Below, piece by piece: positions 25,294 through 34,120 of a DNA stretch of 64,000 bases. Under the pieces are notes generated by a model. The model was not told where the DNA came from. It worked only from the letters and a program-made list of their open reading frames with translations, and searched no databases. The stretch lies in NCBI GenBank assembly GCA_002498525.1, contig DAHR01000008.1, positions 20,280 through 84,279 of the forward strand, given 5' to 3'. Every line of letters starts with the position of its first letter. Position 1 is the stretch's first letter. Position numbers and translations under genes: made by a program. This DNA comes from Euryarchaeota archaeon UBA58 (GTDB lineage Archaea; Thermoplasmatota; Poseidoniia; Poseidoniales; Thalassarchaeaceae).

Positions 25294-25698
25294 TCAAGCG
25301 ACCATAGAGCCGGGCAGTACACCATCGGGCATCTCGAGCAGTCGCACAATACCGTCGGGGTCGAGTGCGCCGAGCACCAGAAACTGACTGACGAAACCAC
25401 CGGCCAGAGTCTTTTCGCCAAGGTTGATCGCCCCCACCACCATGCGTCCAACCAAGTCAGCGCGCGAATAATTGGTGATTTGCGCCGAACTCTGCAAACG
25501 CCCGACGACCGGCCCGAAATCGACGGTTATCTTGTACGAGGGCTTGCGCATCTCAGGAAATTCCTCAGCCATCACAACGATACCCGTGCGCAGGTCGAGG
25601 GCGAGAAATTCTCCGAACCCGATGTACTCCTTGCGCTCCAAGCGAGGCGGGTCGTAGGGCAATCCATCGGGGTCAATCTCATGTCCCAAATCATTCAC
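25294..25698 (-). CDS. csaA: CsaA-like tRNA-binding domain protein
   Basis: A 134-residue OB-fold protein of the EMAP-II/tRNA-binding type. After about 30 residues it matches the CsaA family: FLALDLRTGIVVMAEEFPEMRKPSYKITVDFGP, SSAQITNYSRADLVGRMVVGAINL and GGFVSQFLVLGAL. Bacterial CsaA has been described as a homodimeric chaperone linked to secretion; the fold itself binds tRNA in synthetase relatives. The N-terminal 30 residues (EIDPDGLPYDPPRLERKEY) are an extension. ATG 25698 is 13 bases after the pyrE stop, so it is probably the second gene of a pyrE-csaA unit. I base the name on sequence pattern only. Confidence 0.85.
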   Translation of the reverse strand: MNDLGHEIDPDGLPYDPPRLERKEYIGFGEFLALDLRTGIVVMAEEFPEMRKPSYKITVDFGPVVGRLQSSAQITNYSRADLVGRMVVGAINLGEKTLAGGFVSQFLVLGALDPDGIVRLLEMPDGVLPGSMVA

Positions 25699-25711
25699 CT
25701 GTCAGTGGAAC

Positions 25712-26296
25712 TCATTCACCTGTGATGTCCGAGCGCAGAATCAGCGGCCGAAGCGAGATTCCGGCTGCCGCAAAGGCTTCAGCCCCGCCCTCTTGTCGGT
25801 CGAGAATGGTGATGCAAGCTGCCACGTCGCAGCCCATCTCCTGCAGTCGTTGCGCCGCTTTCAGCGCAGACCCGCCCGTCGTCGTCACGTCTTCGAGCAG
25901 CACCACTCTGTCACCAGACCTGATCGTCGAGCCCTCGATCCCAGGGGGATTCCCGGTCTTGCGCCCTCCCCGTCCCTTGGGTTCCTTGCGTACCATGAAG
26001 CCGCGAAGCGTTGAGCCTTTTGCGGCCTTCGCGATGGCGATTCCAGTGAGGGGGACGGCGCCGAGTTCGAGTCCTCCGACAGCGTCGACGGCGCCGAGAG
26101 AATCGATTTCAGCATGAATCAATACGCCGAGGAGATGTGCACATTCCGGGTTCATCATAACCGGTTTCATGTCGAAGAAGTGTCGACTTTGGCGGCCACT
26201 GGCGAGAGTGAAGGGTTCGTCGGGGGAGTGAAGATATGCGAGATTACGAACGCGGTCTATCAGTCTGATTCGCGCCTCGGCTACCGTTGTCGACAT
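25712..26296 (-). CDS. pyrE: Orotate phosphoribosyltransferase
   Basis: Adds the phosphoribosyl group to orotate in pyrimidine synthesis. The 194-residue protein has the type I PRTase loop VVLLEDVTTTGGSALKA (PRPP-binding Asp-Asp equivalent ED), the substrate-side block EPFTLASGRQSRHFFDMKPV and GGLELGAVPLTGIAIA. The loop with MVRKEPKGRG supplies the catalytic lysine. ATG 26296 (MSTTVAEARIRL) fits the family; the open frame extends 24 codons further upstream. The divergent DP2 gene starts 148 bases away. Confidence 0.92.
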   Translation of the reverse strand: MSTTVAEARIRLIDRVRNLAYLHSPDEPFTLASGRQSRHFFDMKPVMMNPECAHLLGVLIHAEIDSLGAVDAVGGLELGAVPLTGIAIAKAAKGSTLRGFMVRKEPKGRGGRKTGNPPGIEGSTIRSGDRVVLLEDVTTTGGSALKAAQRLQEMGCDVAACITILDRQEGGAEAFAAAGISLRPLILRSDITGE

Positions 26297-26444
26297 GTCT
26301 CTCCTCGCTACGGGCCTCGCTGAAGTCGGATGAAGGTTCGCACTGATTCGAGTCGGGGTTTGAGGCATTTGACGCGTCCGAGCATCAATGTTCTTGGACG
26401 GTCGCTCTCAGTCGACGAATGTTCGTCAGCGGAGCGTATGCGAG

Positions 26445-29400
26445 ATGGTAGTTGAAGAGAAGCCAGTGGTCGTACTCGATGAGGCACGCTTAAGTGCCGA
26501 GATGGAGGCTTACCACACTTGGTTGGAGCGTCGCACAGAGGAGGTTTACTCGGTTGCTCGCGACGCTCGAGCGAAGGGTTTGGATTTCGTCGATGATGTC
26601 GAGATTCCGCGTGCTGCGGACTTGGCCAGTCGAACTGAGAGATTGCTGGAAGATTATCTGATTCCGCAGAAGGGCCAAGATCCGATTCCGATTCAAGACG
26701 ATTTGCGAGAGTTGCTGAAGAAAGTCGACCGCGAGACTGCTTCGATTCAGATCGCGGTCGATGTCGCTCGGCGGATGCACACGCTGACGGCCGATGTCCG
26801 CCAGTCCATCGATACGGGCTTGCGAGTCGGTCTGGCGGTGCTGACCGAGGCCGTTCTAGTCGCTCCACTCGAGGGCATTGGAGATGTCAAGATCCTCAAC
26901 AACGAGGATGGTTCCGAATTCCTCTCAATCGAATTCTGCGGTCCGATTCGCGCTGCTGGCGGGACCGCTCAGGCTCTCGGCGTGTTGATTGGCGACATGG
27001 TTCGCCGAGAATTGGGCTTGGATCGATATGTTCCGACGACGCCCGAGGTCGAGCGCGTCAAGGAGGAGTTCGGCTTGTACCGAGCCGGTTTGCAGTACAA
27101 GCCGCCCCCGGAAGAGATCGAGATCATCGTTCGCGCCTGTCCGGTGATGATCAATGGTGAAGCGACTGAGCAGATCGAGTGTTCTGGCTACAAGGAGGTT
27201 CGCAATATCGAGGGCTCAAGGGTGCGCGGCGGAGTGATGCTTGTCATCGGCGAGGGTCTGTGCCTCAAGGCTCCCAAACTGCAGAAACATACCGAGCGCT
27301 TGCAGATTCCCGGTTGGGAATTCATTGCCGGATTCACTTCCAAAGGCAAGTCGAAAGATTCCAAAGAAGAATACTTCAAGCGTCGAGTCATTTCGACTAA
27401 TGAGCGTTACCTCGACGATGTTATCGCTGGTCGGCCGGTCTTCGGCGGGCCGGGCGAGCCGGGGGCATTCAGACTAAGATATGGCCGCAGTAGAGCTTCT
27501 GGCCTAGCTGCGGCCGGCATCAATCCCGTCTCGATGGAAGCGATGGGTTCCTTCCTTGCTGTTGGTACTCAGATGAAGGTTGAACGTCCTGGCAAGGCCT
27601 GTGCAGTAACTCCCACGACCGAAATCGACGGACCCCTTGTGCTCCTGATCGATGGGACATTTCACCGAATCGAGACCGTTGAAGAATGGCGCGATGTCGA
27701 AGAAAGAGTCCTGACGATTTGGGATTCGGGCGAGATTCTTGTCGGCTTCGGCGAGTTCCTTGAGAACAACAAGGAATTGGTTCCTTCACCTTACAATCGA
27801 GATTGGTGGGCGGCTGACCTCGCTGAAGCGATGAATCAACCCTCAAAAGTTGAATCCTTCGCGGAAATAATCGCTGTGAAGCGTGCTGATCTGCCGCCGG
27901 GTTTGCCGTTCAATGGCGCCATCTCACGTGGCGGCGAATCAGCTTTGGAGCGCTCCCAACGCCGCCGCGACTGGAATCGATTCTTGCAACATCTCAATCT
28001 TGAGTGGCCTCAGGTCAAGGCGATATGCAACGAATTCGGCACTGCCCCTCCTCCGCCTTGGAATCCTTGGTGGTCTGACCTTCCGCTCTCTTTCACGAAG
28101 CAATTGATCGAGGCACTGCTGGACTCTCGCATCAAGAATGGTGACTTGAGATTGAATGGCGCCGCGGCGCAGTGGAGCGCCGACCTGCAATTGGACGATG
28201 TCGGATTGGATACACCCTCAACCGGAGAATGGCCCGGCTGGACCAAAGTTCACGAACACGGTGTCGTCAAGTCCTCACTCATGGTTCTCGGGATAGAACA
28301 CCGCCACCATCGTGGTGACATCGTAATCCCAAAGCATTGGGAATCACTCCTCGAAGGACTTGGCCTCGAAATACACGGAAAAGGCGTGCAGCGTCGCACA
28401 GAGGCCGCTCCGCATGCAGCCAACAGAGTCACTGAAATCCGTAGTGCGACTCTTATCATCGAAAAGGAAGATGCGCGGCTGGACGATGTCGAAGAACGTC
28501 GCAGCATCGAGCGCATCCGCGCCGAGACCGGCGCTCGCCAACGTGGATTGAACATCGAAGATACCGAGATCGAAGGCGATGAAGCGGCTTCCAAGATAAC
28601 CGACCCCGGCCCACCTGACCGTGATGGTCTGATCGCGGCTTATCGAATTCTCGACGACCACGAAGTCGAGCGTTCGTTGTGGTTGGTGCGCAAACTATCA
28701 GACCTTCGTTGGGAGGATGCGGTGTCTTGCAGGATCGGCTCGCGAATGGGCCGGCCGGAAAAAGCCAGCCGACGCGAGATGAAACCGATGGTGCACTCAC
28801 TCTACCCGATTGGAAACTACGGCGGGCCGCAACGTCTGATGGGGCATGCTGCAGCTCAGGGCAGTATCAGAATCGAGATGGGGCCGCGAATCTGCTCGCG
28901 TTGCGGCCAGGAATCGCCGCATCTCACCTGCCACAACCGACCCGACCCGAAAGAGGCCAGCGAATGTGGCGGGAAAACTCGCGAGAGAGCCTTGCGCGGC
29001 GGCAGAAAACCGCGCCGCTTGGGCCAGAGAACCAGTGTTCCACTCGAAGCCATACTCGAGGTCAAGAGGCGGCGACTCGGCCTCGATAGGCTACCCAATC
29101 GCATCAAGGCAGTCAAGGGTCTGATGTCCTACAATCAAACCCCTGAACCAATCGAAAAAGGCATACTACGAGCCCGTCACAACGTCTCTGTATTTCGTGA
29201 TGGCACTGCCCGTTACGACATGATCGATGTTCCGGTCACACACTTCCGTCCGCGCGAGATCCGCACCTCCTGGCAAGCGCTCGCAGAACTCGGCTACACC
29301 CATGACATCGACGGACAGGCCTTGACCAACGACGAACAGATGCTCGAACTGTTTCCTCAGGACCTGATCCCCTCGACCCTCGCCATCGATCATCTGCAAT

Positions 29401-30413
29401 CGACTTGTGATTTCGTCGACGACGAACTCGTCCGCCTCTACGACATGGAACCGTTCTATCAGATTCAGACTGGAGAGGACCTCGTAGGACACCTCGCCAT
29501 CGGCCTCGCCCCGCACACCTCTGGCGGAGTCCTGTGTCGCATAATCGGCTGGACCGACGCCTCCGCAGGCTACGCCCACCCCCTCTTCCACGCTGCGAAA
29601 AGACGCAACTGCGACGGCGACGAAGACAGTATCCTGATGCTCATGGATGGGCTTCTGAACTTCTCTAAATTCATCCTGCCCGCCAACCGTGGCGGCAGGA
29701 TGGACGCCCCTCTCGTGCTCACAACGCGCCTCAACCCGAGCGAGATCGACAAGGAGGCGCTCAATGTGGACTGCTCATGGCAATACCCGCGGGAATTCTA
29801 CGAAGCAACGCTCTTACAACCGCATCCAGCCGAACTCAAATCGATTATCGAGATTGTCGACCATCGCCTCGGAACGGTCGGCGATGTACGCGGCTACGGC
29901 TGGACCCACGACTCAGGGCCACTCGATGCTGGGCCTACCAACTCCTCCTACAAGACCCTCGAATCAATGGTCGACAAGATGAATGCCCAACTCGCGCTTG
30001 GCCAACGCTTGCGAGCAGTCGACGTTTCCAGAGTTGCGCGCCAAGTCATTGAGTCCCATTTCCTGCCCGACTTGCGAGGCAATCTGATGGCCTTCACGCG
30101 CCAGAAGGTCCGCTGCGTGCGCTGCGGCCATTCCTACCGACGCGTGCCATTGGCAGGGCGGTGCATCCAGCGACGGCGTAACGAAGGGGACTTCGGCAAT
30201 GGGCGCGACGATGGGGGGATGTGCGCGGGAAACGTGGTGTTGACGGTGTCGGAGGGATCGGTTCGAAAATACATCAAAGTGACCCGTCACGTCATCGATA
30301 ACTACGGTGTCGACCTCTACACGAAACAGCGAGTCGACTGGCTTTCCGATAGCGTTGATTCCCTCTTCAACGACGATACGGTGACCGTGATGACGCTCGA
30401 CGATTTCATCTAA
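26445..30413 (+). CDS. polC: DNA polymerase D large subunit (DP2)
   Basis: Catalytic subunit of the euryarchaeal replicative polymerase PolD. From ATG 26445 it has 1322 residues. The catalytic block NCDGDED lies at residues 1055-1061, with D1057 and D1059 expected to bind the metal, followed by MLMDGLLNFSKFILP and NRGGRMDAPLVLTT. Zinc sites are seen at CSRCGQESPHLTCH and near the C-terminus (CVRCGHSYR...GRC...GGMC). The N-terminal region carries FCGPIRAAGGTAQALGVLIGD. No intein is present. The small subunit DP1 is not in the window. It is divergent from pyrE and converges on mptE with no spacing. Confidence 0.97.
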   Translation: MVVEEKPVVVLDEARLSAEMEAYHTWLERRTEEVYSVARDARAKGLDFVDDVEIPRAADLASRTERLLEDYLIPQKGQDPIPIQDDLRELLKKVDRETASIQIAVDVARRMHTLTADVRQSIDTGLRVGLAVLTEAVLVAPLEGIGDVKILNNEDGSEFLSIEFCGPIRAAGGTAQALGVLIGDMVRRELGLDRYVPTTPEVERVKEEFGLYRAGLQYKPPPEEIEIIVRACPVMINGEATEQIECSGYKEVRNIEGSRVRGGVMLVIGEGLCLKAPKLQKHTERLQIPGWEFIAGFTSKGKSKDSKEEYFKRRVISTNERYLDDVIAGRPVFGGPGEPGAFRLRYGRSRASGLAAAGINPVSMEAMGSFLAVGTQMKVERPGKACAVTPTTEIDGPLVLLIDGTFHRIETVEEWRDVEERVLTIWDSGEILVGFGEFLENNKELVPSPYNRDWWAADLAEAMNQPSKVESFAEIIAVKRADLPPGLPFNGAISRGGESALERSQRRRDWNRFLQHLNLEWPQVKAICNEFGTAPPPPWNPWWSDLPLSFTKQLIEALLDSRIKNGDLRLNGAAAQWSADLQLDDVGLDTPSTGEWPGWTKVHEHGVVKSSLMVLGIEHRHHRGDIVIPKHWESLLEGLGLEIHGKGVQRRTEAAPHAANRVTEIRSATLIIEKEDARLDDVEERRSIERIRAETGARQRGLNIEDTEIEGDEAASKITDPGPPDRDGLIAAYRILDDHEVERSLWLVRKLSDLRWEDAVSCRIGSRMGRPEKASRREMKPMVHSLYPIGNYGGPQRLMGHAAAQGSIRIEMGPRICSRCGQESPHLTCHNRPDPKEASECGGKTRERALRGGRKPRRLGQRTSVPLEAILEVKRRRLGLDRLPNRIKAVKGLMSYNQTPEPIEKGILRARHNVSVFRDGTARYDMIDVPVTHFRPREIRTSWQALAELGYTHDIDGQALTNDEQMLELFPQDLIPSTLAIDHLQSTCDFVDDELVRLYDMEPFYQIQTGEDLVGHLAIGLAPHTSGGVLCRIIGWTDASAGYAHPLFHAAKRRNCDGDEDSILMLMDGLLNFSKFILPANRGGRMDAPLVLTTRLNPSEIDKEALNVDCSWQYPREFYEATLLQPHPAELKSIIEIVDHRLGTVGDVRGYGWTHDSGPLDAGPTNSSYKTLESMVDKMNAQLALGQRLRAVDVSRVARQVIESHFLPDLRGNLMAFTRQKVRCVRCGHSYRRVPLAGRCIQRRRNEGDFGNGRDDGGMCAGNVVLTVSEGSVRKYIKVTRHVIDNYGVDLYTKQRVDWLSDSVDSLFNDDTVTVMTLDDFI

Positions 30414-31172
30414 TCAAACCCAGAAACCGAGGTACTGCAAGACCTTCGCCATCCATTGTAACTTCAGCAGCTTCTCCTCGGGGTCGCTTGAGCCGGACCA
30501 CTCTCCGACGATGTCCGTGCGGGTTCCAAGTAGTCTGATGCGCTCGCGCGGCACACCCAAGGCTCGAGCGAAACAGGCCGCGCGGTCACCATCCGTGAAG
30601 CCGCCGGGATTGTGCATTCCGGCGATTGACTCGGGCGTCTGGTGGGTGAGGACGATCGGGGGTGGGGTTCTGCGACTGCTGGCGAGGGAGAGCAGTTCGG
30701 TCCACGCGTCGGTATTATCTCCGTGGGCGTGGAGAATCATCGGGATTCCCCGTTTGACGGCGGCGACGGTTCCCTCACCACCGTCGGCATCGCTGACCAC
30801 ACATGCGAGGCGCGACCAAGCGCGTTCGGCGAGTGAATCGGGCAGGGTCGAGAGCACTCCTGTAGCGCCGTCGGCGGCGATGAGCAAGGTATTGTCTGTC
30901 AACGCCGTTTCGATCTCGGCAGTCGTCACTGCCGCGCCGAGCAAGGCGATGTCAGTGGCTCTCAGGACGAGGCGCCGGTGCAGGGCAGCGACGGTCCTTG
31001 CGCGCTGTGCACGAGACCATATATCGACATTAGATTCCTCAATAGCGGCGCGCAGCGCATGGGCGCTCTCGAGATCTGCAGCCAAGCCCCAGCCGAAGTG
31101 TTCGCGGAACTCATCCTGAATACTGAGCAGGCTGGAGTCGATTGCCTCAAGGTCAGTCGGTCGAGCCTTCAT
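30414..31172 (-). CDS. mptE: 6-hydroxymethylpterin diphosphokinase, MptE-like (DUF115)
   Basis: A 252-residue protein of the MptE/DUF115 family, which transfers pyrophosphate from ATP to 6-hydroxymethyl-7,8-dihydropterin in archaeal pterin synthesis. Recognisable elements are LLIAADGATGVL, VVSDADGG, MILHAHGDNTDAW and the C-terminal HNPGGFTDGDRAACFARALG followed by LLGTRTDIVGEWSG and KLLKLQWMAKVL. ATG 31172 is chosen; GTG 31181 would add three residues. It converges with DP2 (stop codons adjoin) and is divergent from priL. Confidence 0.85.
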   Translation of the reverse strand: MKARPTDLEAIDSSLLSIQDEFREHFGWGLAADLESAHALRAAIEESNVDIWSRAQRARTVAALHRRLVLRATDIALLGAAVTTAEIETALTDNTLLIAADGATGVLSTLPDSLAERAWSRLACVVSDADGGEGTVAAVKRGIPMILHAHGDNTDAWTELLSLASSRRTPPPIVLTHQTPESIAGMHNPGGFTDGDRAACFARALGVPRERIRLLGTRTDIVGEWSGSSDPEEKLLKLQWMAKVLQYLGFWV

Positions 31173-31205
31173 CCCTCGCACTCCAGTGGAAGGGCTCGGT
31201 GAGTC

Positions 31206-32450
31206 TTGAAGAACCCTCGCGACTCCCTGAATGCCACCATGCCGATGCCGCTCACCCCTCCGGCCATCGAAGACGTCTCCGTCCTCGCCCGTTACCCCTT
31301 CTTACCACAGAGCAGTGAGTTCATCCGAGAACAATTGAGCAGCAACGGAATCACCGTCGAGGGCTTGATCGAGGAGCCTTGGTTGGAGGATGTTCGCAGG
31401 CGCGGCAGCCTGCGCCTCGTCGAGGCTGTCACACACAAGGATGGCATCGATGCTGCGACGACGATCGACATCTCGTCGGACATCGGTCGAATGACCGAAG
31501 CCCTCTCCTTCCTGCACGCGATGCTAATCGTCTGTGCTTCCTTCGAAGACCGGCTGCTCACCCGCTGGGTAGAGGGAGAGGCGAGCCGCGCCGACCAACT
31601 CTTCGGCATGGATGGCAAGAATTTCGACATCATCGCCAGAACCTACCTCTCCGATATCCGTAGCGAACCCGTCCCAGGCACCACCGAGGTGACCTACCAC
31701 GTTCCACTGGTCGATTACCTCGAATTATGCCCGAAGATCACTGGGCGATATTGGCGCTTGGTCAATCGCCCCGTCAAAGCCGGCTGGGTTCGCATGGATC
31801 CAGACGTCGGCGAGTCCAGCAGACAGCGTACTGCGCGCCTGCTCAAGGAGCGAGTCCGCACTAGCCTGACCGCGGATTGCGCCAGCCGCATTGCCAAGAT
31901 GGACGATGCTTTCGCTAGCCTCTTCGCCGACCCCGTCGACCGCATTCTCGGCCTTCTCAGCGAGAGCGTTCAGGCCGAGATGCCAATGTCAGCGGCCGTC
32001 CGCGAGGACTGGCCGCCATGCTTCGAATCAGCGGTCGCAGAACTCAGCCAGGGGATCAATGTCAACCACACCGGTCGAGTCTTCCTCGCTGCGATGTCTC
32101 GAGCCATGGGGCACACCCCCGAAGTCACAATCTCCTTCTTCGCCAACGCCCCCGACTACAGCGCCGATACAACCACCTACCAAGTCAACCACATCTACGA
32201 GAGGAAATACACCCCACATGGGTGTGCAGCGCTGAAGACTGGGGCTCGCTGTCCTGTGAGTTTCGGCGACGACAGGTTGTGCGATCAGGAGTGGATGACT
32301 CATCCTCTGAAGTATCTGCGAGCCAAGCAGAGGCGCCGCTATCAAGAGGAGAATCAAGCTGAAATTCAGGCTGACGAGAGCACTGCTGGCACATCACAAA
32401 ATCGCCCGATAGATGTGGCTGAAAGCAACGAGTTGGACGATTCTTCATAG
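31206..32450 (+). CDS. priL: DNA primase large subunit
   Basis: The regulatory subunit of archaeal primase, which makes RNA/DNA primers with PriS. The protein of about 414 residues has a helical N-terminal domain and the C-terminal Fe-S domain. Four cysteines fit the [4Fe-4S] ligands: C272 (PPCFESAV), C340 (HGC), C349 (ARCP) and C359 (RLCD), with the conserved stretch TTTYQVNHIYERKYTPHGC. The last 45 residues are Glu/Gln-rich and not conserved. Start choice is uncertain: TTG 31206 opens the longest frame, but ATG 31239 or 31245 is more likely if a leader is present. PriS is not in the window. Confidence 0.92.
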   Translation: MKNPRDSLNATMPMPLTPPAIEDVSVLARYPFLPQSSEFIREQLSSNGITVEGLIEEPWLEDVRRRGSLRLVEAVTHKDGIDAATTIDISSDIGRMTEALSFLHAMLIVCASFEDRLLTRWVEGEASRADQLFGMDGKNFDIIARTYLSDIRSEPVPGTTEVTYHVPLVDYLELCPKITGRYWRLVNRPVKAGWVRMDPDVGESSRQRTARLLKERVRTSLTADCASRIAKMDDAFASLFADPVDRILGLLSESVQAEMPMSAAVREDWPPCFESAVAELSQGINVNHTGRVFLAAMSRAMGHTPEVTISFFANAPDYSADTTTYQVNHIYERKYTPHGCAALKTGARCPVSFGDDRLCDQEWMTHPLKYLRAKQRRRYQEENQAEIQADESTAGTSQNRPIDVAESNELDDSS

Positions 32451-32491
32451 GGGGGAAGATTCCATCACCCGCCGTACCGGGGGAATCAGGG

Positions 32492-33670
32492 TTGGTCCGC
32501 ACACTTGTTCTAACCATAGACAGGGACAATGACTTGGGTGTCAAAGCCGGAATTCGAGGTCCAGTTATTGGACGGAAAGCGACTCTTACGGCGGCTCTGC
32601 GTCTCGGTATCGCCGACCCTGAGGAATCTGATACGAATGCTATTCTCGGAGCGCTGCATCATCACGACCGCTTGAATGAGCGCTCTGAGGCTGGAGATGC
32701 TGTTGAAGTCGCCATTCTGACCGGCGATGTTCGGGTTGGACCGCGCTCCGACCGCGCCATCGCCAGTCAATTGGATGAAGTGATTCAAGAATTTCAGCCC
32801 GATACAGCCGTGCTGGTTACCGATGGGGCTGACGATGAGGCATCCTTACCAATCATCACATCGAGAGTGCGAGTCGACCATGTCGAGAAAATCATCGTCA
32901 GACAATCGAGGGGGATTGAGAGCACCTACTATTACATCGCCAAGGCCATCGAAGACCCGCGTTGGCGAGCAAAATTATTAGTTCCAATCGCCCTCTTCCT
33001 GATGATTTTGGGACTCGGCCTGATTCTGCCCGGCGGTGGTGCGTTAATCGGCGCCATGCCGCTCATTATGGGAATCTGGATTCTCGCCAAAGGACTCGGC
33101 TGGGAACAGCAGCTCGAGCGCTTGATGATCGATATGAGAGAGAGTGCGACGGGGGGGATTTGGTCCTCTTTGCTTTGGGGATTGTCGATCGTTTCCTTCC
33201 TTCTCGCAATTCTCACGGCCTACCAGGTTTTCTACGGCTCGCCAGCCGATTTGGAGGGTTATGTCGTCGAAACATTCAGCGGTATTGAGTCCTTTGAACT
33301 CGATGCTATCAGCCGAGATGTCGCGGTCTGGATCATCGCTTTCGACCAAGCGCTGACGTGGATTCTGGTCGCCACTTTCTCATTCATCCTATCCCTCGGT
33401 GTGCTGCGCTGGAAGGAGGGGACTTTTACCGGCCAAAGTATGGTCATCATCGCCTTCGGTGCGGTGGTTTATTCTATTTCGAAGGCGGTGATTGAAGTCG
33501 TCCTGGCCGAACTTGGTGGCGGCGATTATGCGCTGGAATTCACCACCGTTTCTGAGACTTGGGGGTTACCGATTTTCGTACTCCTTGCGTATTACGTTTT
33601 GCGCACAGCTGTCGAATCTGTGACCTCAGAAGCCGGTGATGATGGTAGTAATCGATTCTGGGGAATTTGA
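32492..33670 (+). CDS. DUF373 family archaeal membrane protein
   Basis: A 392-residue protein of an archaeal family of unknown function. The N-terminal soluble domain has the family marks TLVLTIDRDNDLG, GPVIGRKATLTAALRLGIADPEESDTNAI, AILTGDV and TAVLVTDGADDEA. The second half has about six membrane helices starting at LLVPIALFLMILGLGLILPG. The Asp-rich N-terminal strands resemble a nucleotide- or metal-binding fold, but no activity is known. It starts at TTG 32492, 41 bases after priL, and is probably co-transcribed with it. It converges on the small zinc-ribbon gene with one base between them. Confidence 0.88.
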   Translation: MVRTLVLTIDRDNDLGVKAGIRGPVIGRKATLTAALRLGIADPEESDTNAILGALHHHDRLNERSEAGDAVEVAILTGDVRVGPRSDRAIASQLDEVIQEFQPDTAVLVTDGADDEASLPIITSRVRVDHVEKIIVRQSRGIESTYYYIAKAIEDPRWRAKLLVPIALFLMILGLGLILPGGGALIGAMPLIMGIWILAKGLGWEQQLERLMIDMRESATGGIWSSLLWGLSIVSFLLAILTAYQVFYGSPADLEGYVVETFSGIESFELDAISRDVAVWIIAFDQALTWILVATFSFILSLGVLRWKEGTFTGQSMVIIAFGAVVYSISKAVIEVVLAELGGGDYALEFTTVSETWGLPIFVLLAYYVLRTAVESVTSEAGDDGSNRFWGI

Positions 33671-33671
33671 T

Positions 33672-34109
33672 TTATTTTTCGTAGGTGGTTTCCATCATGC
33701 ACGATGGGCAACTAACACGAATCGGTCGCACATCAGGAATGCCGAGAGGAGCGCTGCAATGAGGGCAAACGATAGCTTGACTGACCTGTTGCTGGCGTTT
33801 CTCGCCATCTTGACTCGGGTCGTAGGAAAAGCGGAACTTTTTGGCATCGTCGAGGAAGGTTGGGGTAACATCATCGAGCTCAGCGGCAGCGCCGGCAGCG
33901 GTGAATCGTGACTCACTCTCTGGTGCATCTGCCGCTGGAGAAACAGACAATTGCGGACCTGAAGATGTGGATTCGACAGCGTCGACTTCCGCCTTAACCT
34001 CCTCGGCAGTCATTCCGAGTTCGCGGGCGACGCGGTCGATGGCAAGCGTCTGTTCGTACTCGTCCAAGCCGATGAGTTGTTGCAGTTGGACTGCTGGAAT
34101 GGGGCTCAT
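33672..34109 (-). CDS. Small protein with C-terminal zinc ribbon
   Basis: A 145-residue protein I cannot name. The N-terminal 45 residues are helical (LIGLDEYEQTLAIDRVARELGMTAEEVKAEV), possibly a UBA-like or HTH unit. A Ser/Pro/Ala linker follows, then at residues about 113-140 a classic zinc ribbon: CPHCSAPLGIPDVRPIRVSCPSCMMET. Such ribbons are often found in archaeal regulators. The gene is divergent from nreA with only 11 bases between the starts, so the two promoters must overlap or read through each other. Confidence 0.65.
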   Translation of the reverse strand: MSPIPAVQLQQLIGLDEYEQTLAIDRVARELGMTAEEVKAEVDAVESTSSGPQLSVSPAADAPESESRFTAAGAAAELDDVTPTFLDDAKKFRFSYDPSQDGEKRQQQVSQAIVCPHCSAPLGIPDVRPIRVSCPSCMMETTYEK

Positions 34110-34120
34110 CTAGCGACCTC

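Noticed and set aside
26445..30413. Intein in the PolD large subunit
   Set aside because: The protein is 1322 residues, with all conserved blocks contiguous and no Hint-domain motifs, so no intein is present.
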